From assembly GCA_964461335.1 (NCBI GenBank), contig CAYWTY010000004.1, positions 1-52,538 on the forward strand: DNA of 52,538 nt, given 5' to 3'. This DNA comes from JAKJBL01 sp964461335. Its GTDB lineage: Bacteria; Bacillota; Clostridia; Christensenellales; CAG-138. Shown here piece by piece: positions 8,426 through 16,110 of this stretch; positions within the stretch are counted from its first letter, which is position 1; each line of letters starts with the position of its first letter. Both the position numbers and the translations under genes were made by a program. Under the pieces are notes generated by a model. That model had not been told where the DNA came from and made no database searches. It saw only the letters and a program-made list of their open reading frames with translations.

Positions 8426-10261
8426 TTATTTATTAAAATATTCAAATACAGCTTTTGCAGTGCGTTTATCTATACCTTTAAGCGTAGAAAGCTCTGCCTT
8501 AGTTGCAGACTGCATAGTTTCAAGCGTTGGGTAAGCAGCAAAGAGGATTCGTTTGCGCTTACTCCCTACACCGGGTATTTCATCAAGCTTGGAATAAAGC
8601 GTGTTCTTTCCTCGCAGGCTTCTGTGATATGAAACTGCAAAACGATGTGCTTCATCTCTTAGGCGCTCTAATAATTGCAATGTAGGATTAGAGCGTTCAA
8701 GTATTATTGGTTCATGGCTGCTTCTGCAGTAGATACCGCCGCTATGTTCAGCTAGCCCAATTGTTTCAATATTGGAAAGCCCGTATTCACACAACACTTC
8801 CTCTGCAACATTAAGCTGAGCTCGACCGCCATCTACAACCAGTAAATCAGGTAGCACATAAAAACGCTCGTCAGCATCCATTGCGCGTGAAAACCTACGC
8901 TTTAGTGCTTCGCGCATTGAAGCGCAATCATCCCCATCAGTTGCTGACTTTATGCGAAAACGTCTATACTCTTTGGGAGCTGGGGCTCCATGCAGAAATA
9001 CTACCATTGAGCACACGGTGTCTCTGCCTTGCATATGTGAACAGTCAAAGCATTCCATGCGTTCTGGTAAGGATGAAAGCCCAAGCAAACCTGCGAGCAA
9101 AGCAAGCGCCCCCTCACCTCGTTGCCATGCATGAAGCTTTAAGAGATGCTTCTGTTGCAATAGATCCATTCCGTTCTTTTTAGCAAGGTCGGTTAGCCTA
9201 AGCTTTTTGCCTCTTTGAGGCACATGGATTTTAACACGTTTGCCGCGGCGAGTAGAAAGCCAGTTAGTTATGCTCATAGCTTCAGCTGCTTGTGCGCAAA
9301 GCAGAATCTCTTCTGGGATATAGATAGCATTTGTATAGTATTGCTTTAGAAAGGCAGAAATTGCTTCGCTGTTGCTTGCGTCGGCTTCTTCTGCATTTAT
9401 AATATCAAACTGCTCTGTGGCAATTACCTTACCATCTCGTATGAATAACGCAAATACAAGGGCTTCGCCTTCATGTGTGCAGTAAGCAAATACATCCTGC
9501 TCAACACCGCTGGCTGTAATTGCAAGCTGCTTTTCACCAAGTGCTTTAATTGCATCAATACGATTGCGCAAAGCGGCAGCGCGCTCGAATTCGAGCATTT
9601 CGGATGCTGTGAGCATTTGTTCAGTAAGTAAACTAATTACTGCTGCACTATCACCTTTAAGAAAGGTGCAGACTTGTTCCAATAGCGCATGATACTCTTT
9701 TGAAGTTACTTTCCCGGAACAAGGTGCGCAGCATTTCCCCACATGATACATAAGGCATGGGCGCTCATGCCGTGCTATTGACTTTTTTAAATTCTTCTTA
9801 CAGTGGCGCACCGGAAAATGTTCACGCACAACATTAAGAGCATCGCGCAACGCAATGCCAGATAAGTAAGGGCCAAAATATCGAGCAGAATCCTTTCGAA
9901 CTCGGCGTACAACCTCAACCTGCGGGAAATCTTGCTTGAAATCCACCCGAATATAAGGGAAATGTTTATCATCCTTGAGCAAAATATTGTAACGCGGCTG
10001 AATCTGCTTAACAAGGTTGCTTTCCAGCGTAAGCGCTTCAGTTTCATTGGATGTAAGCAAGATTTCAAAATCTGCAATATGAGACACCATTGCGGCAACT
10101 TTAGCCGGATGGCTCTTTGAGGATTGGAAGTATTGCCTTACCCGGTTTTTTAGAGAAACTGCCTTACCTATGTATATTACTTCTCCAGAAGCATCAAGCA
10201 TTTTATATACACCCGGGCAGGCCGGAAGCAGCTTTAGTTTTTCTTCTATAATATTATTCAT
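8426..10261 (-). CDS. uvrC: UvrABC excinuclease subunit C
   Basis: A 611-aa nucleotide excision repair nuclease that makes both incisions at lesions bound by UvrB. Domains in order: GIY-YIG nuclease (GVYKMLDASGEVIYIGKA, about residues 17-35), a cysteine-bearing linker (CLMYHVGKCCAPCSG), the UvrB-binding UVR segment near residues 195-230, the RNase H-like C-terminal nuclease (ECFDCSHMQGRDTVCSMVVF, LLVVDGGRAQLNVA), and a final helix-hairpin-helix pair (IPGVGSKRKRILF, LKGIDKRTAKAVFEYF). The ribosome site before the ATG is weak. It lies downstream of xthA and maf on the same strand, forming a repair and housecleaning cluster. Confidence 0.96.
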   Translation of the reverse strand: MNNIIEEKLKLLPACPGVYKMLDASGEVIYIGKAVSLKNRVRQYFQSSKSHPAKVAAMVSHIADFEILLTSNETEALTLESNLVKQIQPRYNILLKDDKHFPYIRVDFKQDFPQVEVVRRVRKDSARYFGPYLSGIALRDALNVVREHFPVRHCKKNLKKSIARHERPCLMYHVGKCCAPCSGKVTSKEYHALLEQVCTFLKGDSAAVISLLTEQMLTASEMLEFERAAALRNRIDAIKALGEKQLAITASGVEQDVFAYCTHEGEALVFALFIRDGKVIATEQFDIINAEEADASNSEAISAFLKQYYTNAIYIPEEILLCAQAAEAMSITNWLSTRRGKRVKIHVPQRGKKLRLTDLAKKNGMDLLQQKHLLKLHAWQRGEGALALLAGLLGLSSLPERMECFDCSHMQGRDTVCSMVVFLHGAPAPKEYRRFRIKSATDGDDCASMREALKRRFSRAMDADERFYVLPDLLVVDGGRAQLNVAEEVLCEYGLSNIETIGLAEHSGGIYCRSSHEPIILERSNPTLQLLERLRDEAHRFAVSYHRSLRGKNTLYSKLDEIPGVGSKRKRILFAAYPTLETMQSATKAELSTLKGIDKRTAKAVFEYFNK

Positions 10262-10312
10262 TGTAAGTGCCTAATTCTTGCGTTCTTTGAAGCGAATATC
10301 GAGTGCGCTTCG

Positions 10313-10879
10313 CTAAAATTTGATGGCTCCTGCTTCACGCAACATCCTATATAGCAGCGGCAGTGGCATCCCAATAACCGTGAAATAGTTGCCATCGACC
10401 CGCTCTACGAAGATTCCGCCAGGCCCCTGAATCCCATACGCACCTGCTTTGTCGCGGGGTTCACCTGTTGAAACATACCATAAGATCTCGGAGCTATCCA
10501 TAGGTGCAAAGGTAACTCGTGTTGCATCATGTTTGACCAACTGCAGTTTAGGGGACAAAACGGCAACTCCTGTATAAACGGTATGTGTCTGGCCCTGCAA
10601 TTTTTCCAAAATACGTATGGCATCATTTCCGTCAACTGGTTTCCCAATAATTTCATTGTTGATGTATACAACTGTATCCGCACCAATAATGCAGTCATTT
10701 GGGTTAGACATTTTCACAGCCATGGCTTTTTTCAAGGCTAGTTCTTCAACAAGAGCTTCAGGCGTTTTGCTCAGAAGATCCGCTTCATCAATGTTACTCG
10801 CAACGCATGAAAACTTCAGGCCTATAAGCTCTAGCAGTTCCCGCCTGCGTGGTGATTCTGATGCAAGTATAATTTGCAT
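10313..10879 (-). CDS. maf: Maf family nucleotide pyrophosphatase
   Basis: A 188-aa Maf/YceF-type enzyme that hydrolyses non-canonical or modified nucleoside triphosphates to monophosphates; the dTTP/UTP-type subgroup is likely but not certain. The family motifs are LASESPRRRELLELIG at the N-terminus, GADTVV with the catalytic Asp, GKP, and DKAGAYGIQGPGG. Length is normal. It begins six bases after the xthA stop and is followed by uvrC about 50 bases on, so the three probably share a transcript. Confidence 0.93.
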   Translation of the reverse strand: MQIILASESPRRRELLELIGLKFSCVASNIDEADLLSKTPEALVEELALKKAMAVKMSNPNDCIIGADTVVYINNEIIGKPVDGNDAIRILEKLQGQTHTVYTGVAVLSPKLQLVKHDATRVTFAPMDSSEILWYVSTGEPRDKAGAYGIQGPGGIFVERVDGNYFTVIGMPLPLLYRMLREAGAIKF

Positions 10880-10884
10880 ATTCC

Positions 10885-11649
10885 TTAAGCCTCAAGTCCT
10901 TCAAGAATAATCCCTACAGGGCAGTGGTCGCTTCCGTATATATCCGCAAGAATAAAGCTATCCTTAACATTAGCCATTAACCGTTCGGAAACTACAAAAT
11001 AATCGATACGCCACCCTGCATTGTTTTTTCTTGCATTAAACATGTAGCTCCACCATGTATATGCACCTGTTAAATCCGGATTAAGCCTGCGAAATGTGTC
11101 AACAAAACCCGACGAGAGGAGCTCTGTCATTTTCGCACGCTCCTCATCTGTAAAGCCGGCATTTAAACGATTTGATTTTGGGTTTTTTAAATCAATCTCC
11201 TGGTGAGCGACATTTAGGTCACCACAAAGCACAACAGGCTTAATACAATCAAGCTGTTTAAGATAAGCCCGGAAAGCATCCTCCCACTCCATGCGATATG
11301 ATAATCGTGCAAGCTCTCTTTGGGAGTTTGGGGTATAACAGTTAACGAGATAAAAGGAAGGATATTCAAGCGTTATTACACGCCCTTCATTATCGTGTTC
11401 CGGAATACCTATGCCTGAAGTTGAAGCAAGCGGTTTGGTTCTTGAGAACACAGCAGTGCCGGAATAGCCCTTCTTCTCTGCACTGTTCCAATACTCATAA
11501 TAGTTAGGCAAATCTATTTCAGCCTGCCCTTCCTGCATTTTTGTTTCTTGCAGGGCAAGAACATCCGAATCTACTGAATTTACAAAATCAATAAACCCTT
11601 TATTAAGATTCGCCCTCAAGCCGTTTACGTTCCAAGATATAAGCTTCAA
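10885..11649 (-). CDS. xthA: exodeoxyribonuclease III (AP endonuclease)
   Basis: A 254-aa EEP-fold nuclease for base excision repair, cutting DNA at abasic sites. Motifs: LISWNVNGLRA, LALQETKMQ with the metal-binding Glu, NCYTPNSQ, the catalytic GDLNVAH, WRIDYFVVS and the terminal SDHCPV. A longer frame starts with ATG at 11667, but AAGGGGG lies in that extra segment six bases before a TTG at 11647-11649, and the family normally starts MKLISWNVNGLRA, so the TTG start is preferred. It leads the xthA-maf-uvrC cluster. Confidence 0.93.
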   Translation of the reverse strand: MKLISWNVNGLRANLNKGFIDFVNSVDSDVLALQETKMQEGQAEIDLPNYYEYWNSAEKKGYSGTAVFSRTKPLASTSGIGIPEHDNEGRVITLEYPSFYLVNCYTPNSQRELARLSYRMEWEDAFRAYLKQLDCIKPVVLCGDLNVAHQEIDLKNPKSNRLNAGFTDEERAKMTELLSSGFVDTFRRLNPDLTGAYTWWSYMFNARKNNAGWRIDYFVVSERLMANVKDSFILADIYGSDHCPVGIILEGLEA

Positions 11650-11757
11650 GCTGTGCCCCCTTTTCATTACTTCAAATACATTATAACATTATCAACCCAA
11701 AATGCACTGCAATTAAGTTTGTAAACTGTTTCGACATTTTTCTTCAATAAATAATGA

Positions 11758-11786
11758 TTGCGCTTTTTTACTACGCGTTGTATAAT
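11758..11786 (+). promoter_or_regulatory. strong vegetative promoter ahead of an RNA region
   Basis: TTGCGC (11758-11763), 17 bases, then a perfect TATAAT (11781-11786). Transcription should start near 11793, over 330 bases ahead of the first annotated start codon at 12127. Confidence 0.8.
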
Positions 11787-11792
11787 AGTTGC

Positions 11793-11940
11793 GGTATCTG
11801 AATTCTGGGTCTGTGGTTGAAAATCGAAGCCAGTCGCAGGCAAAACGATCCACGTAAGCCGGCAAAGTGCCGGTAATCATGGTGCGGCCTAGATGTAAGA
11901 CCAACCAGGTGATATTTGAAAAGGTTCGGCGTAATTCATC
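11793..11940 (+). ncRNA. probable structured RNA of unassigned class
   Basis: The segment starts where the strong promoter predicts and has no long frame. Pairings visible by eye: TGAATT (11799-11804) with AATTCA (11933-11938) closes a domain of about 140 nt; TGGTTG (11814-11819) with CAACCA (11902-11907) forms an inner stem; GCCGG and CCGGC around 11859-11873 form a tight hairpin; GCC/GGC near 11829-11841 form another. This nested layout suggests a folded RNA. Size and setting recall clostridial orphan RNAs such as raiA RNA or 6S RNA, but I could not match a consensus, and a cis leader of the zinc-ribbon gene is equally possible. Confidence 0.5.
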
Positions 11941-11971
11941 ACTTCTTGAACATTTCGTACAAGGGAGATCT

Positions 11972-12031
11972 ATGAAGCAAACCCAATCAAGAAAACATCC
12001 TGAGAGAAGCAGTAGTGGGGGCTTTTATTAA
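11972..12031 (+). CDS. possible 19-aa leader peptide
   Basis: A 19-codon frame, starting MKQTQSRKHPERSSSGGFY, has AAGGGAG five bases before its ATG, a better site than many genes here. It lies between the structured RNA and the zinc-ribbon gene. It is rich in Lys, Arg and Ser. It may be a regulatory leader peptide or chance. Confidence 0.25.
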   Translation: MKQTQSRKHPERSSSGGFY

Positions 12032-12126
12032 GCTATGAGCGACCCTTCCTGTTGGCGTGTGTGGGGGAAAAAACCAGGTCAGACAGAGTTTAGTGCTAAA
12101 TAATCCAAAGCAGAGGGGATTAAACC

Positions 12127-12396
12127 ATGTTCCAGGACAAAGAGTTGGTATGCAAAGACTGTGGCGCAACATTTGTGTTCACAACCGGTGAGCAGGAGTT
12201 TTATGCAGAAAAGGGTTTCCAAAATGAACCCGTGCGCTGCAGGGACTGCCGCAATTCCAGAAAGAACCAGCGTAACGGCGAGCGTGAAATGTACGACACA
12301 GTTTGCGCACAGTGCGGCGCGCCTACCAAAATCCCGTTCGTTCCAAAGAATGATCGGCCAATCTATTGCAGTGCTTGCTTTCAAGCGCGCAGGTAG
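12127..12396 (+). CDS. small zinc-ribbon protein
   Basis: An 89-aa protein with two zinc-binding knuckle sets: CKDCGATF with CRDCRNSRK in the first half, and CAQCGAPTKIPF with YCSACF in the second. This matches the probable zinc-ribbon family seen as stand-alone small proteins in many Firmicutes, where the first half (ELVCKDCGATFVFTTGEQEFYAEKGF) is strongly conserved. Function is unknown; nucleic-acid binding is plausible. GAGGGG lies ten bases upstream. The long leader with a strong promoter and a folded segment suggests regulation at the RNA level. Confidence 0.8.
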   Translation: MFQDKELVCKDCGATFVFTTGEQEFYAEKGFQNEPVRCRDCRNSRKNQRNGEREMYDTVCAQCGAPTKIPFVPKNDRPIYCSACFQARR

Positions 12397-12450
12397 CTAA
12401 TCCCCTTTGATCCGCAAGAATGCGGCTTATCGGTGATTACAAATCGACCA

Positions 12451-12485
12451 AGGCCACAGCATTAAACAGCTGTGGCTTGTTTGCA
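12451..12485 (+). terminator. intrinsic terminator after the zinc-ribbon gene
   Basis: GCCACAGC (12453-12460) pairs with GCTGTGGC (12469-12476) across an 8-base loop, followed by TTGTTT. Confidence 0.75.
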
Positions 12486-12553
12486 CATAATCTAAGGTAA
12501 AAGCCGAGCTTGGGGGGAGCTAAACGACTTCTCACTTGGAGGATGATTTTATA

Positions 12554-13480
12554 CTATGAAGCGCTCTCTTGTGAATACCCTTTTCCAATTCTGCGCCATT
12601 TGCTTGCTTTGCCTTTGCGGTTTGCCATATCCAAGGTAAGATCCATATCAACCCAGTTACCCGAAGCCTCATCATATACGCTGTTCCATGCATGGTAGCC
12701 ACCGGCAGGTTTGCAGTTTCCCTTAACGAGCTTTGTGGGAATGCCAACGCTTCGCATCATAGCAGCGTATAACGAAGCAATATCATAGCAGATGCCCTTT
12801 TTAGCCCTTAAAATCGAGTTAGGATCCGGAGTATATCTTGTTACGCGGCCATAGATTACATCGTAATAAAGATCCCAGTTATACGAGAAATTCTTCACAA
12901 TATAGCTGTATATAGCCATAGCCTTTGCTTGTGTGGAACTCTTACCTTTTATTAGCTCTGCAGCTTTCTTGCTCACACTATCGTTTGCCCTAAAAGAAAT
13001 CTCACTTACACTGCCCAGATACTGCATTGCAGATGCAGGGAGGTTTTTAACAACAGCTTGTTCAACAGCAATGTTTTCATTTGAACCTACAGGGATTTGC
13101 GATGCGTATTGGTCTTGCGATATGCTACCGCCCTGCATAGCAAATAGGTTTACAGTTTGACTTTTAAGCTTTCGATAGCTATCTCCCGATACATTCTCAA
13201 ATAAGGATACTGTCACATCAGCAGCACCTTGCGGGAGAGTGTACCCTGTTCTTGAGCTGCTAAAATAGTCATAATAGATAACCGAAGAAATTGCATCATT
13301 AGAAATACCAACCTTAAGAGGCTTGTCTGATGCAGAAACATAGAAAACAATGACATAGCCATCGCTTGCTCCCGAAAAATCAAAGCAACTGTCTGCAGCT
13401 AAGGCTGTCGCCGGGAATAATAAGCTTATTAAGAATAGAAGAACAAGAAGAACAGAAGTTAAACGGCAACTTTTTTTCAT
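12554..13480 (-). CDS. secreted transglutaminase-like cysteine protease domain protein
   Basis: A 308-aa exported protein. MKKSCRLTSVLLVLLFLISL followed by FPATALA is a signal peptide. A beta-rich segment of about 130 residues precedes a transglutaminase-like core (IYSYIVKNFSYNW onward) with the Cys in AKKGICYDIASLYAAMMRS, the His in GGYHAWNSVY and the Asp in WVDMD, so the catalytic triad is intact. Such extracytoplasmic proteins act as peptidases or cross-linkers at the cell surface. The start at 13480 has AAAGGGG seven bases upstream; the longer frame runs into the riboswitch region and is rejected. Two c-di-GMP-I aptamers lie in the leader, linking expression to c-di-GMP and surface lifestyle. 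Confidence 0.88.
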   Translation of the reverse strand: MKKSCRLTSVLLVLLFLISLLFPATALAADSCFDFSGASDGYVIVFYVSASDKPLKVGISNDAISSVIYYDYFSSSRTGYTLPQGAADVTVSLFENVSGDSYRKLKSQTVNLFAMQGGSISQDQYASQIPVGSNENIAVEQAVVKNLPASAMQYLGSVSEISFRANDSVSKKAAELIKGKSSTQAKAMAIYSYIVKNFSYNWDLYYDVIYGRVTRYTPDPNSILRAKKGICYDIASLYAAMMRSVGIPTKLVKGNCKPAGGYHAWNSVYDEASGNWVDMDLTLDMANRKGKASKWRRIGKGYSQESAS

Positions 13481-13487
13481 GTTTATA

Positions 13488-13571
13488 CCCCTTTCGGTAG
13501 CTGGCTGCCATTTCAGGCCCTTTAGCTTTGCGTCACCGCCTTTCGGCGGTTTTGCCTTTGTCGCTTGGGTT
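13488..13571 (-). promoter_or_regulatory. c-di-GMP-I (GEMM-I) riboswitch aptamer, gene-proximal copy
   Basis: Read on the minus strand, the core holds AAAGGCAAAACCGCC, GAAA tetraloop, GGCGGTGACGCAAAGC, then GGGCCTGAAATGGCAGCC and AGCTACCG, the GEMM-I signature. The 3' edge runs directly into AAAGGGG, the ribosome site of the transglutaminase gene, and the 5' flank ACCC can pair with that GGGG. This would hide the ribosome site when the outer helix forms, so ligand-off control is an inference. It differs from the distal copy at one base over 75 (GGCAAAACC here, GGCAAACCC there). Confidence 0.9.
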
Positions 13572-13632
13572 AGCAAACCTTGGGTTGGACCCATAAGTTG
13601 CTTGCTCCGTTTTGCCGGAGGAAACAAAAAAA

Positions 13633-13718
13633 CCACATTTCGGTAGCTGGCTGCCATTTCAGGCCCTTTAGCTTTGCGTCACCGCCTTTCGGCGGGTTTG
13701 CCTTTGTCGCTTGGGATT
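13633..13718 (-). promoter_or_regulatory. c-di-GMP-I (GEMM-I) riboswitch aptamer, promoter-proximal copy
   Basis: The same GEMM-I core as the proximal copy, with the standard GGCAAACC start, GNRA tetraloop closed by CCGCC/GGCGG, TGACGCAAAGC and AGCTACCG. It is followed on the minus strand by GTGG and seven T, then a linker hairpin (CTCCG/CGGAG) before the second copy. The T run raises the possibility of a terminator but no good stem directly precedes it. Confidence 0.92.
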
Positions 13719-13753
13719 TCTCCAAAACAACTCTATTCACATATTATGGCTAT

Positions 13754-13782
13754 ATGATAAACTATAGTTACAGAAAATGCAA
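13754..13782 (-). promoter_or_regulatory. promoter for the riboswitch-transglutaminase transcript
   Basis: On the minus strand TTGCAT (13777-13782), 17 bases, TATCAT (13754-13759). Transcription would start near 13747, about 30 bases before the first aptamer and 265 bases before the start codon. Confidence 0.55.
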
Positions 13783-13848
13783 CATATATTTTAGATAATA
13801 TACTATTTTAACATAACATTTCGAATTGCCTAATTCCAAAGCATACTA

Positions 13849-13877
13849 TTGTAAAACTTACAGTTAAAATGTATACT
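13849..13877 (+). promoter_or_regulatory. promoter for the BTAD/SARP-type regulator
   Basis: TTGTAA (13849-13854), 17 bases, TATACT (13872-13877), about 50 bases before the start codon and divergent from the transglutaminase promoter roughly 70 bases away. Confidence 0.55.
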
Positions 13878-13930
13878 TATAGAATATTATGTCATTTGTG
13901 GGTTTGATTTCGCCAAATGGAGGTGTATGC

Positions 13931-15139
13931 ATGCAAGAATGCTCTGCTAAGCTGTCAGTTAAACTTTTTGGGGGGCTCTTAGTTGAATATGACGGCACAG
14001 TCTTAAGCAACATTTCACCTAGGGCGGATAGTGTTTGGATGCTGTTTAGATACTTCCTGGCTAACAAGGGCAAGTTTATTCCGCCTGAAGCACTAATAGA
14101 CATCTTATGGCAGGAAGATGATGTTGTAAACCCGCGCAAAGCACTTCAGAACCTTGTATATAGGCTTCGCAAACAACTCCCTGAGACAGATGAGCACGGA
14201 AGGCAATATATTCTTTCACAACATAGAAATTATGGGTGGAACTCTGAAGCATCAGTATGCGTTGATGCTTTTGAATTTGATAAGCTTGCAGGCGATATAA
14301 AGGCAGGTTTACCCGATAACGAGCTAAAGGCTGCAGGAGCACGCTTGATGGAGCTTTATACCGGAGACTATTTAGAAGATATCTCCGACGAGAAATGGGT
14401 AGAGTCGCTTACTTCATTTTATCGCAGGCAATACTTTGATTGTGTGAACAGCTATGTAACAATGCTTTATGACCAACATTTATATAATGATGTAATCGAT
14501 GTTTGCTCTGCAGCACTTTTACATAATGTATTTGAAGAACACTACCATGCAATGATGATTCATGCAATGCTTGCGCAAGGCAATCGCTACGGTGCATTTA
14601 CTCACTATAAGAGCATAACATCGCTTCTAAGTAAAGAATTGGATGTTCAGCCATCTGAAGAACTCAAAGCTGCGGGCAGAAGCATAAATGCGACAAGCCA
14701 CACTCAACGGCCAGACATCAGCATGGTCTTGGATGATTTACGCTCTGCTGCAGCTGCTGCAGGGCCAATGTATTGCGAAATGGATGTTTTCCGGCAGGTA
14801 TTCCAACTGCACGAGCGCAGAAATAGACGTGAGGCATCCCCCTGCATGCTAGTTATGTATACCATAGTCGCGCATAGCCGAGAACTCTCAGACCAAGAGA
14901 TGTTCCAGGTTATGGCTGCACTTAAGCGCTCATGCATGCTTTCGCTTCGCAAATGCGATGTAATTACTCAGCATTCTAACACCCAGTTACTTCTCCTGCT
15001 CCCATCTGCAAGCGAACTGAATATTAGTATAATTCTAATGCGTATTCAGTCAAAGTTTTCACAGCTTTGCCTCGAAAACGGTGTGAACCTGACCACGCAA
15101 GTTCGCTCTATTCAACCAAGGCAGATTATCCCAAACTAA
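13931..15139 (+). CDS. BTAD/SARP-type transcriptional regulator with degenerate GGDEF-like tail
   Basis: A 402-aa regulator. An OmpR-type winged helix (KLSVKLFGGLLVEYDG, PPEALIDILW, NPRKALQNLVYRLRKQL) fills about residues 6-110, followed by a helical bacterial transcriptional activation (BTAD) repeat region to about 255. The last 125 residues (CEMDVFRQVFQLHERRNRR onward, LRKCDVITQHSNTQLLLLLP) match the GGDEF-like domain often fused to such regulators in clostridia, but the GGDEF signature is replaced by QHSNTQL, so it cannot make c-di-GMP. GGAGGT lies six bases before this ATG, preferred over an ATG at 13889. It diverges from the c-di-GMP-controlled transglutaminase gene. Confidence 0.85.
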   Translation: MQECSAKLSVKLFGGLLVEYDGTVLSNISPRADSVWMLFRYFLANKGKFIPPEALIDILWQEDDVVNPRKALQNLVYRLRKQLPETDEHGRQYILSQHRNYGWNSEASVCVDAFEFDKLAGDIKAGLPDNELKAAGARLMELYTGDYLEDISDEKWVESLTSFYRRQYFDCVNSYVTMLYDQHLYNDVIDVCSAALLHNVFEEHYHAMMIHAMLAQGNRYGAFTHYKSITSLLSKELDVQPSEELKAAGRSINATSHTQRPDISMVLDDLRSAAAAAGPMYCEMDVFRQVFQLHERRNRREASPCMLVMYTIVAHSRELSDQEMFQVMAALKRSCMLSLRKCDVITQHSNTQLLLLLPSASELNISIILMRIQSKFSQLCLENGVNLTTQVRSIQPRQIIPN

Positions 15140-15224
15140 TCTGAAGCAATAAATAAAATGTAAAACTCATAAAAATGCGGGGCTCGCTATACTTTCGAAT
15201 AGCATCATACCTAATTGCATAATA

Positions 15225-15833
15225 ATGAAAATGTTAACATGCAATATTAAGATGATGCAAAGCGTAAGAGAATACTTTGATTTACGCGCAAGCACTTGGG
15301 ATAATTCGCCTCAAAACTCCAGTACTTCACTTGAATATGCACTTAAAAAAAGCTGCCTGCAAATAAACCAGCGAATACTTGATATTGGCTGCGGTACTGG
15401 AATCCTGTTTCCCTTTATATTAAAAGCAAAGCCTTCTTTAATACTCGGGGTAGATATTTCAAACTCAATGCTCAACAAAGCTCAACAGAAATTCAATCAA
15501 GAAAATCTGCGGTTGCTTGCTGCTGACTTTTTATCTTTAAGGATTAGTGGTTTTGACAGGGCATTTCTTTATAATTCATACCCTCATTTGCTAGATAAAG
15601 AAAAGCTTGCAAAGAAACTTTCTAAAGCGCTTGTTCCCAAAGGCCGCTTTTCAATAATTCACTGCCCGGGTAAAGAAGCAATAAATGAAATTCACATAAA
15701 AAAGGGAGCAACAAAGGTATCAGCTTTCCTTCATTCAGCAGATAGGGAAACGGTCTGGTTTTTACCCTGGTTTACAATTGATCATTGCATTGATACAAAC
15801 GAGTTATTTTTTATTTCAGGATATAAAAGATAG
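15225..15833 (+). CDS. class I SAM-dependent methyltransferase
   Basis: A 202-aa Rossmann-fold methyltransferase. Motif I is ILDIGCGTGILFPFIL (about residues 51-66), motif II GVDISNSMLNKAQ, and later RLLAADFLS and FDRAFLYNSYPHL. The opening SVREYFDLRASTWDN is typical of small class I enzymes acting on small molecules or cofactors; the substrate is unknown. No clear ribosome site precedes the ATG at 15225, and a nearby ATG pair at 15252-15257 is an alternative start. The tail around residues 160-202 is short of the usual final strands but plausible. Confidence 0.8.
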   Translation: MKMLTCNIKMMQSVREYFDLRASTWDNSPQNSSTSLEYALKKSCLQINQRILDIGCGTGILFPFILKAKPSLILGVDISNSMLNKAQQKFNQENLRLLAADFLSLRISGFDRAFLYNSYPHLLDKEKLAKKLSKALVPKGRFSIIHCPGKEAINEIHIKKGATKVSAFLHSADRETVWFLPWFTIDHCIDTNELFFISGYKR

Positions 15834-15861
15834 TATACATCTGCTACAAAAGCATGTAAGT

Positions 15862-16026
15862 CTATTTGCAGCCTGCTGCTGCCCCAATGAGACTTAACTG
15901 ATCGCCAATCGAGCTGTACAGCGCGCTTAAAAGCTCAAGCTCTTCTTCCGGAACACAACATGCAATTTGCAAAGCGATCAGCGCACTTAAAAACACCAGC
16001 TCTGCTCTTGAGCATTTACATAGCAT
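15862..16026 (-). CDS. small DUF6774-like protein, 54 aa
   Basis: A 54-aa frame: ELVFLSALIALQIACCV, then EEELELLSALYSSIGDQLSL and IGAAAGCK. The layout (hydrophobic helix with Cys residues, acidic turn, L-L-x-A-x-x-x-x-x-G-D-x-L) resembles the small clostridial DUF6774 proteins. No function is known. AGGTGATTATTA precedes the ATG. It follows nothing on its strand closely; pdxY lies upstream, so it may be the last gene of tcdA-pdxY. Confidence 0.65.
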   Translation of the reverse strand: MLCKCSRAELVFLSALIALQIACCVPEEELELLSALYSSIGDQLSLIGAAAGCK

Positions 16027-16110
16027 TAATAATCACCTGCTATATGCTATGCCTGCAATAATAATGGGTGCATTAAACTTATTTGCTTTGCATGCTTGGT
16101 GCTTAAATAA

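Noticed and set aside
11793..11940. Assignment of the RNA to RNase P, tmRNA or SRP RNA
   Set aside because: The conserved cores of these RNAs (for example the SRP GGAAGCAGCAG-type loop or the RNase P GAGGAAAGTCC box) are not present.
13481..13657. N-terminal extension of the transglutaminase frame
   Set aside because: It reads through the gene-proximal riboswitch and would bury the signal peptide; the start at 13480 has its own ribosome site.
13495..13715. Two 75-base repeats first read as a possible mobile or CRISPR-type repeat
   Set aside because: Only two copies, and both fold as c-di-GMP-I aptamers with the expected conserved core.
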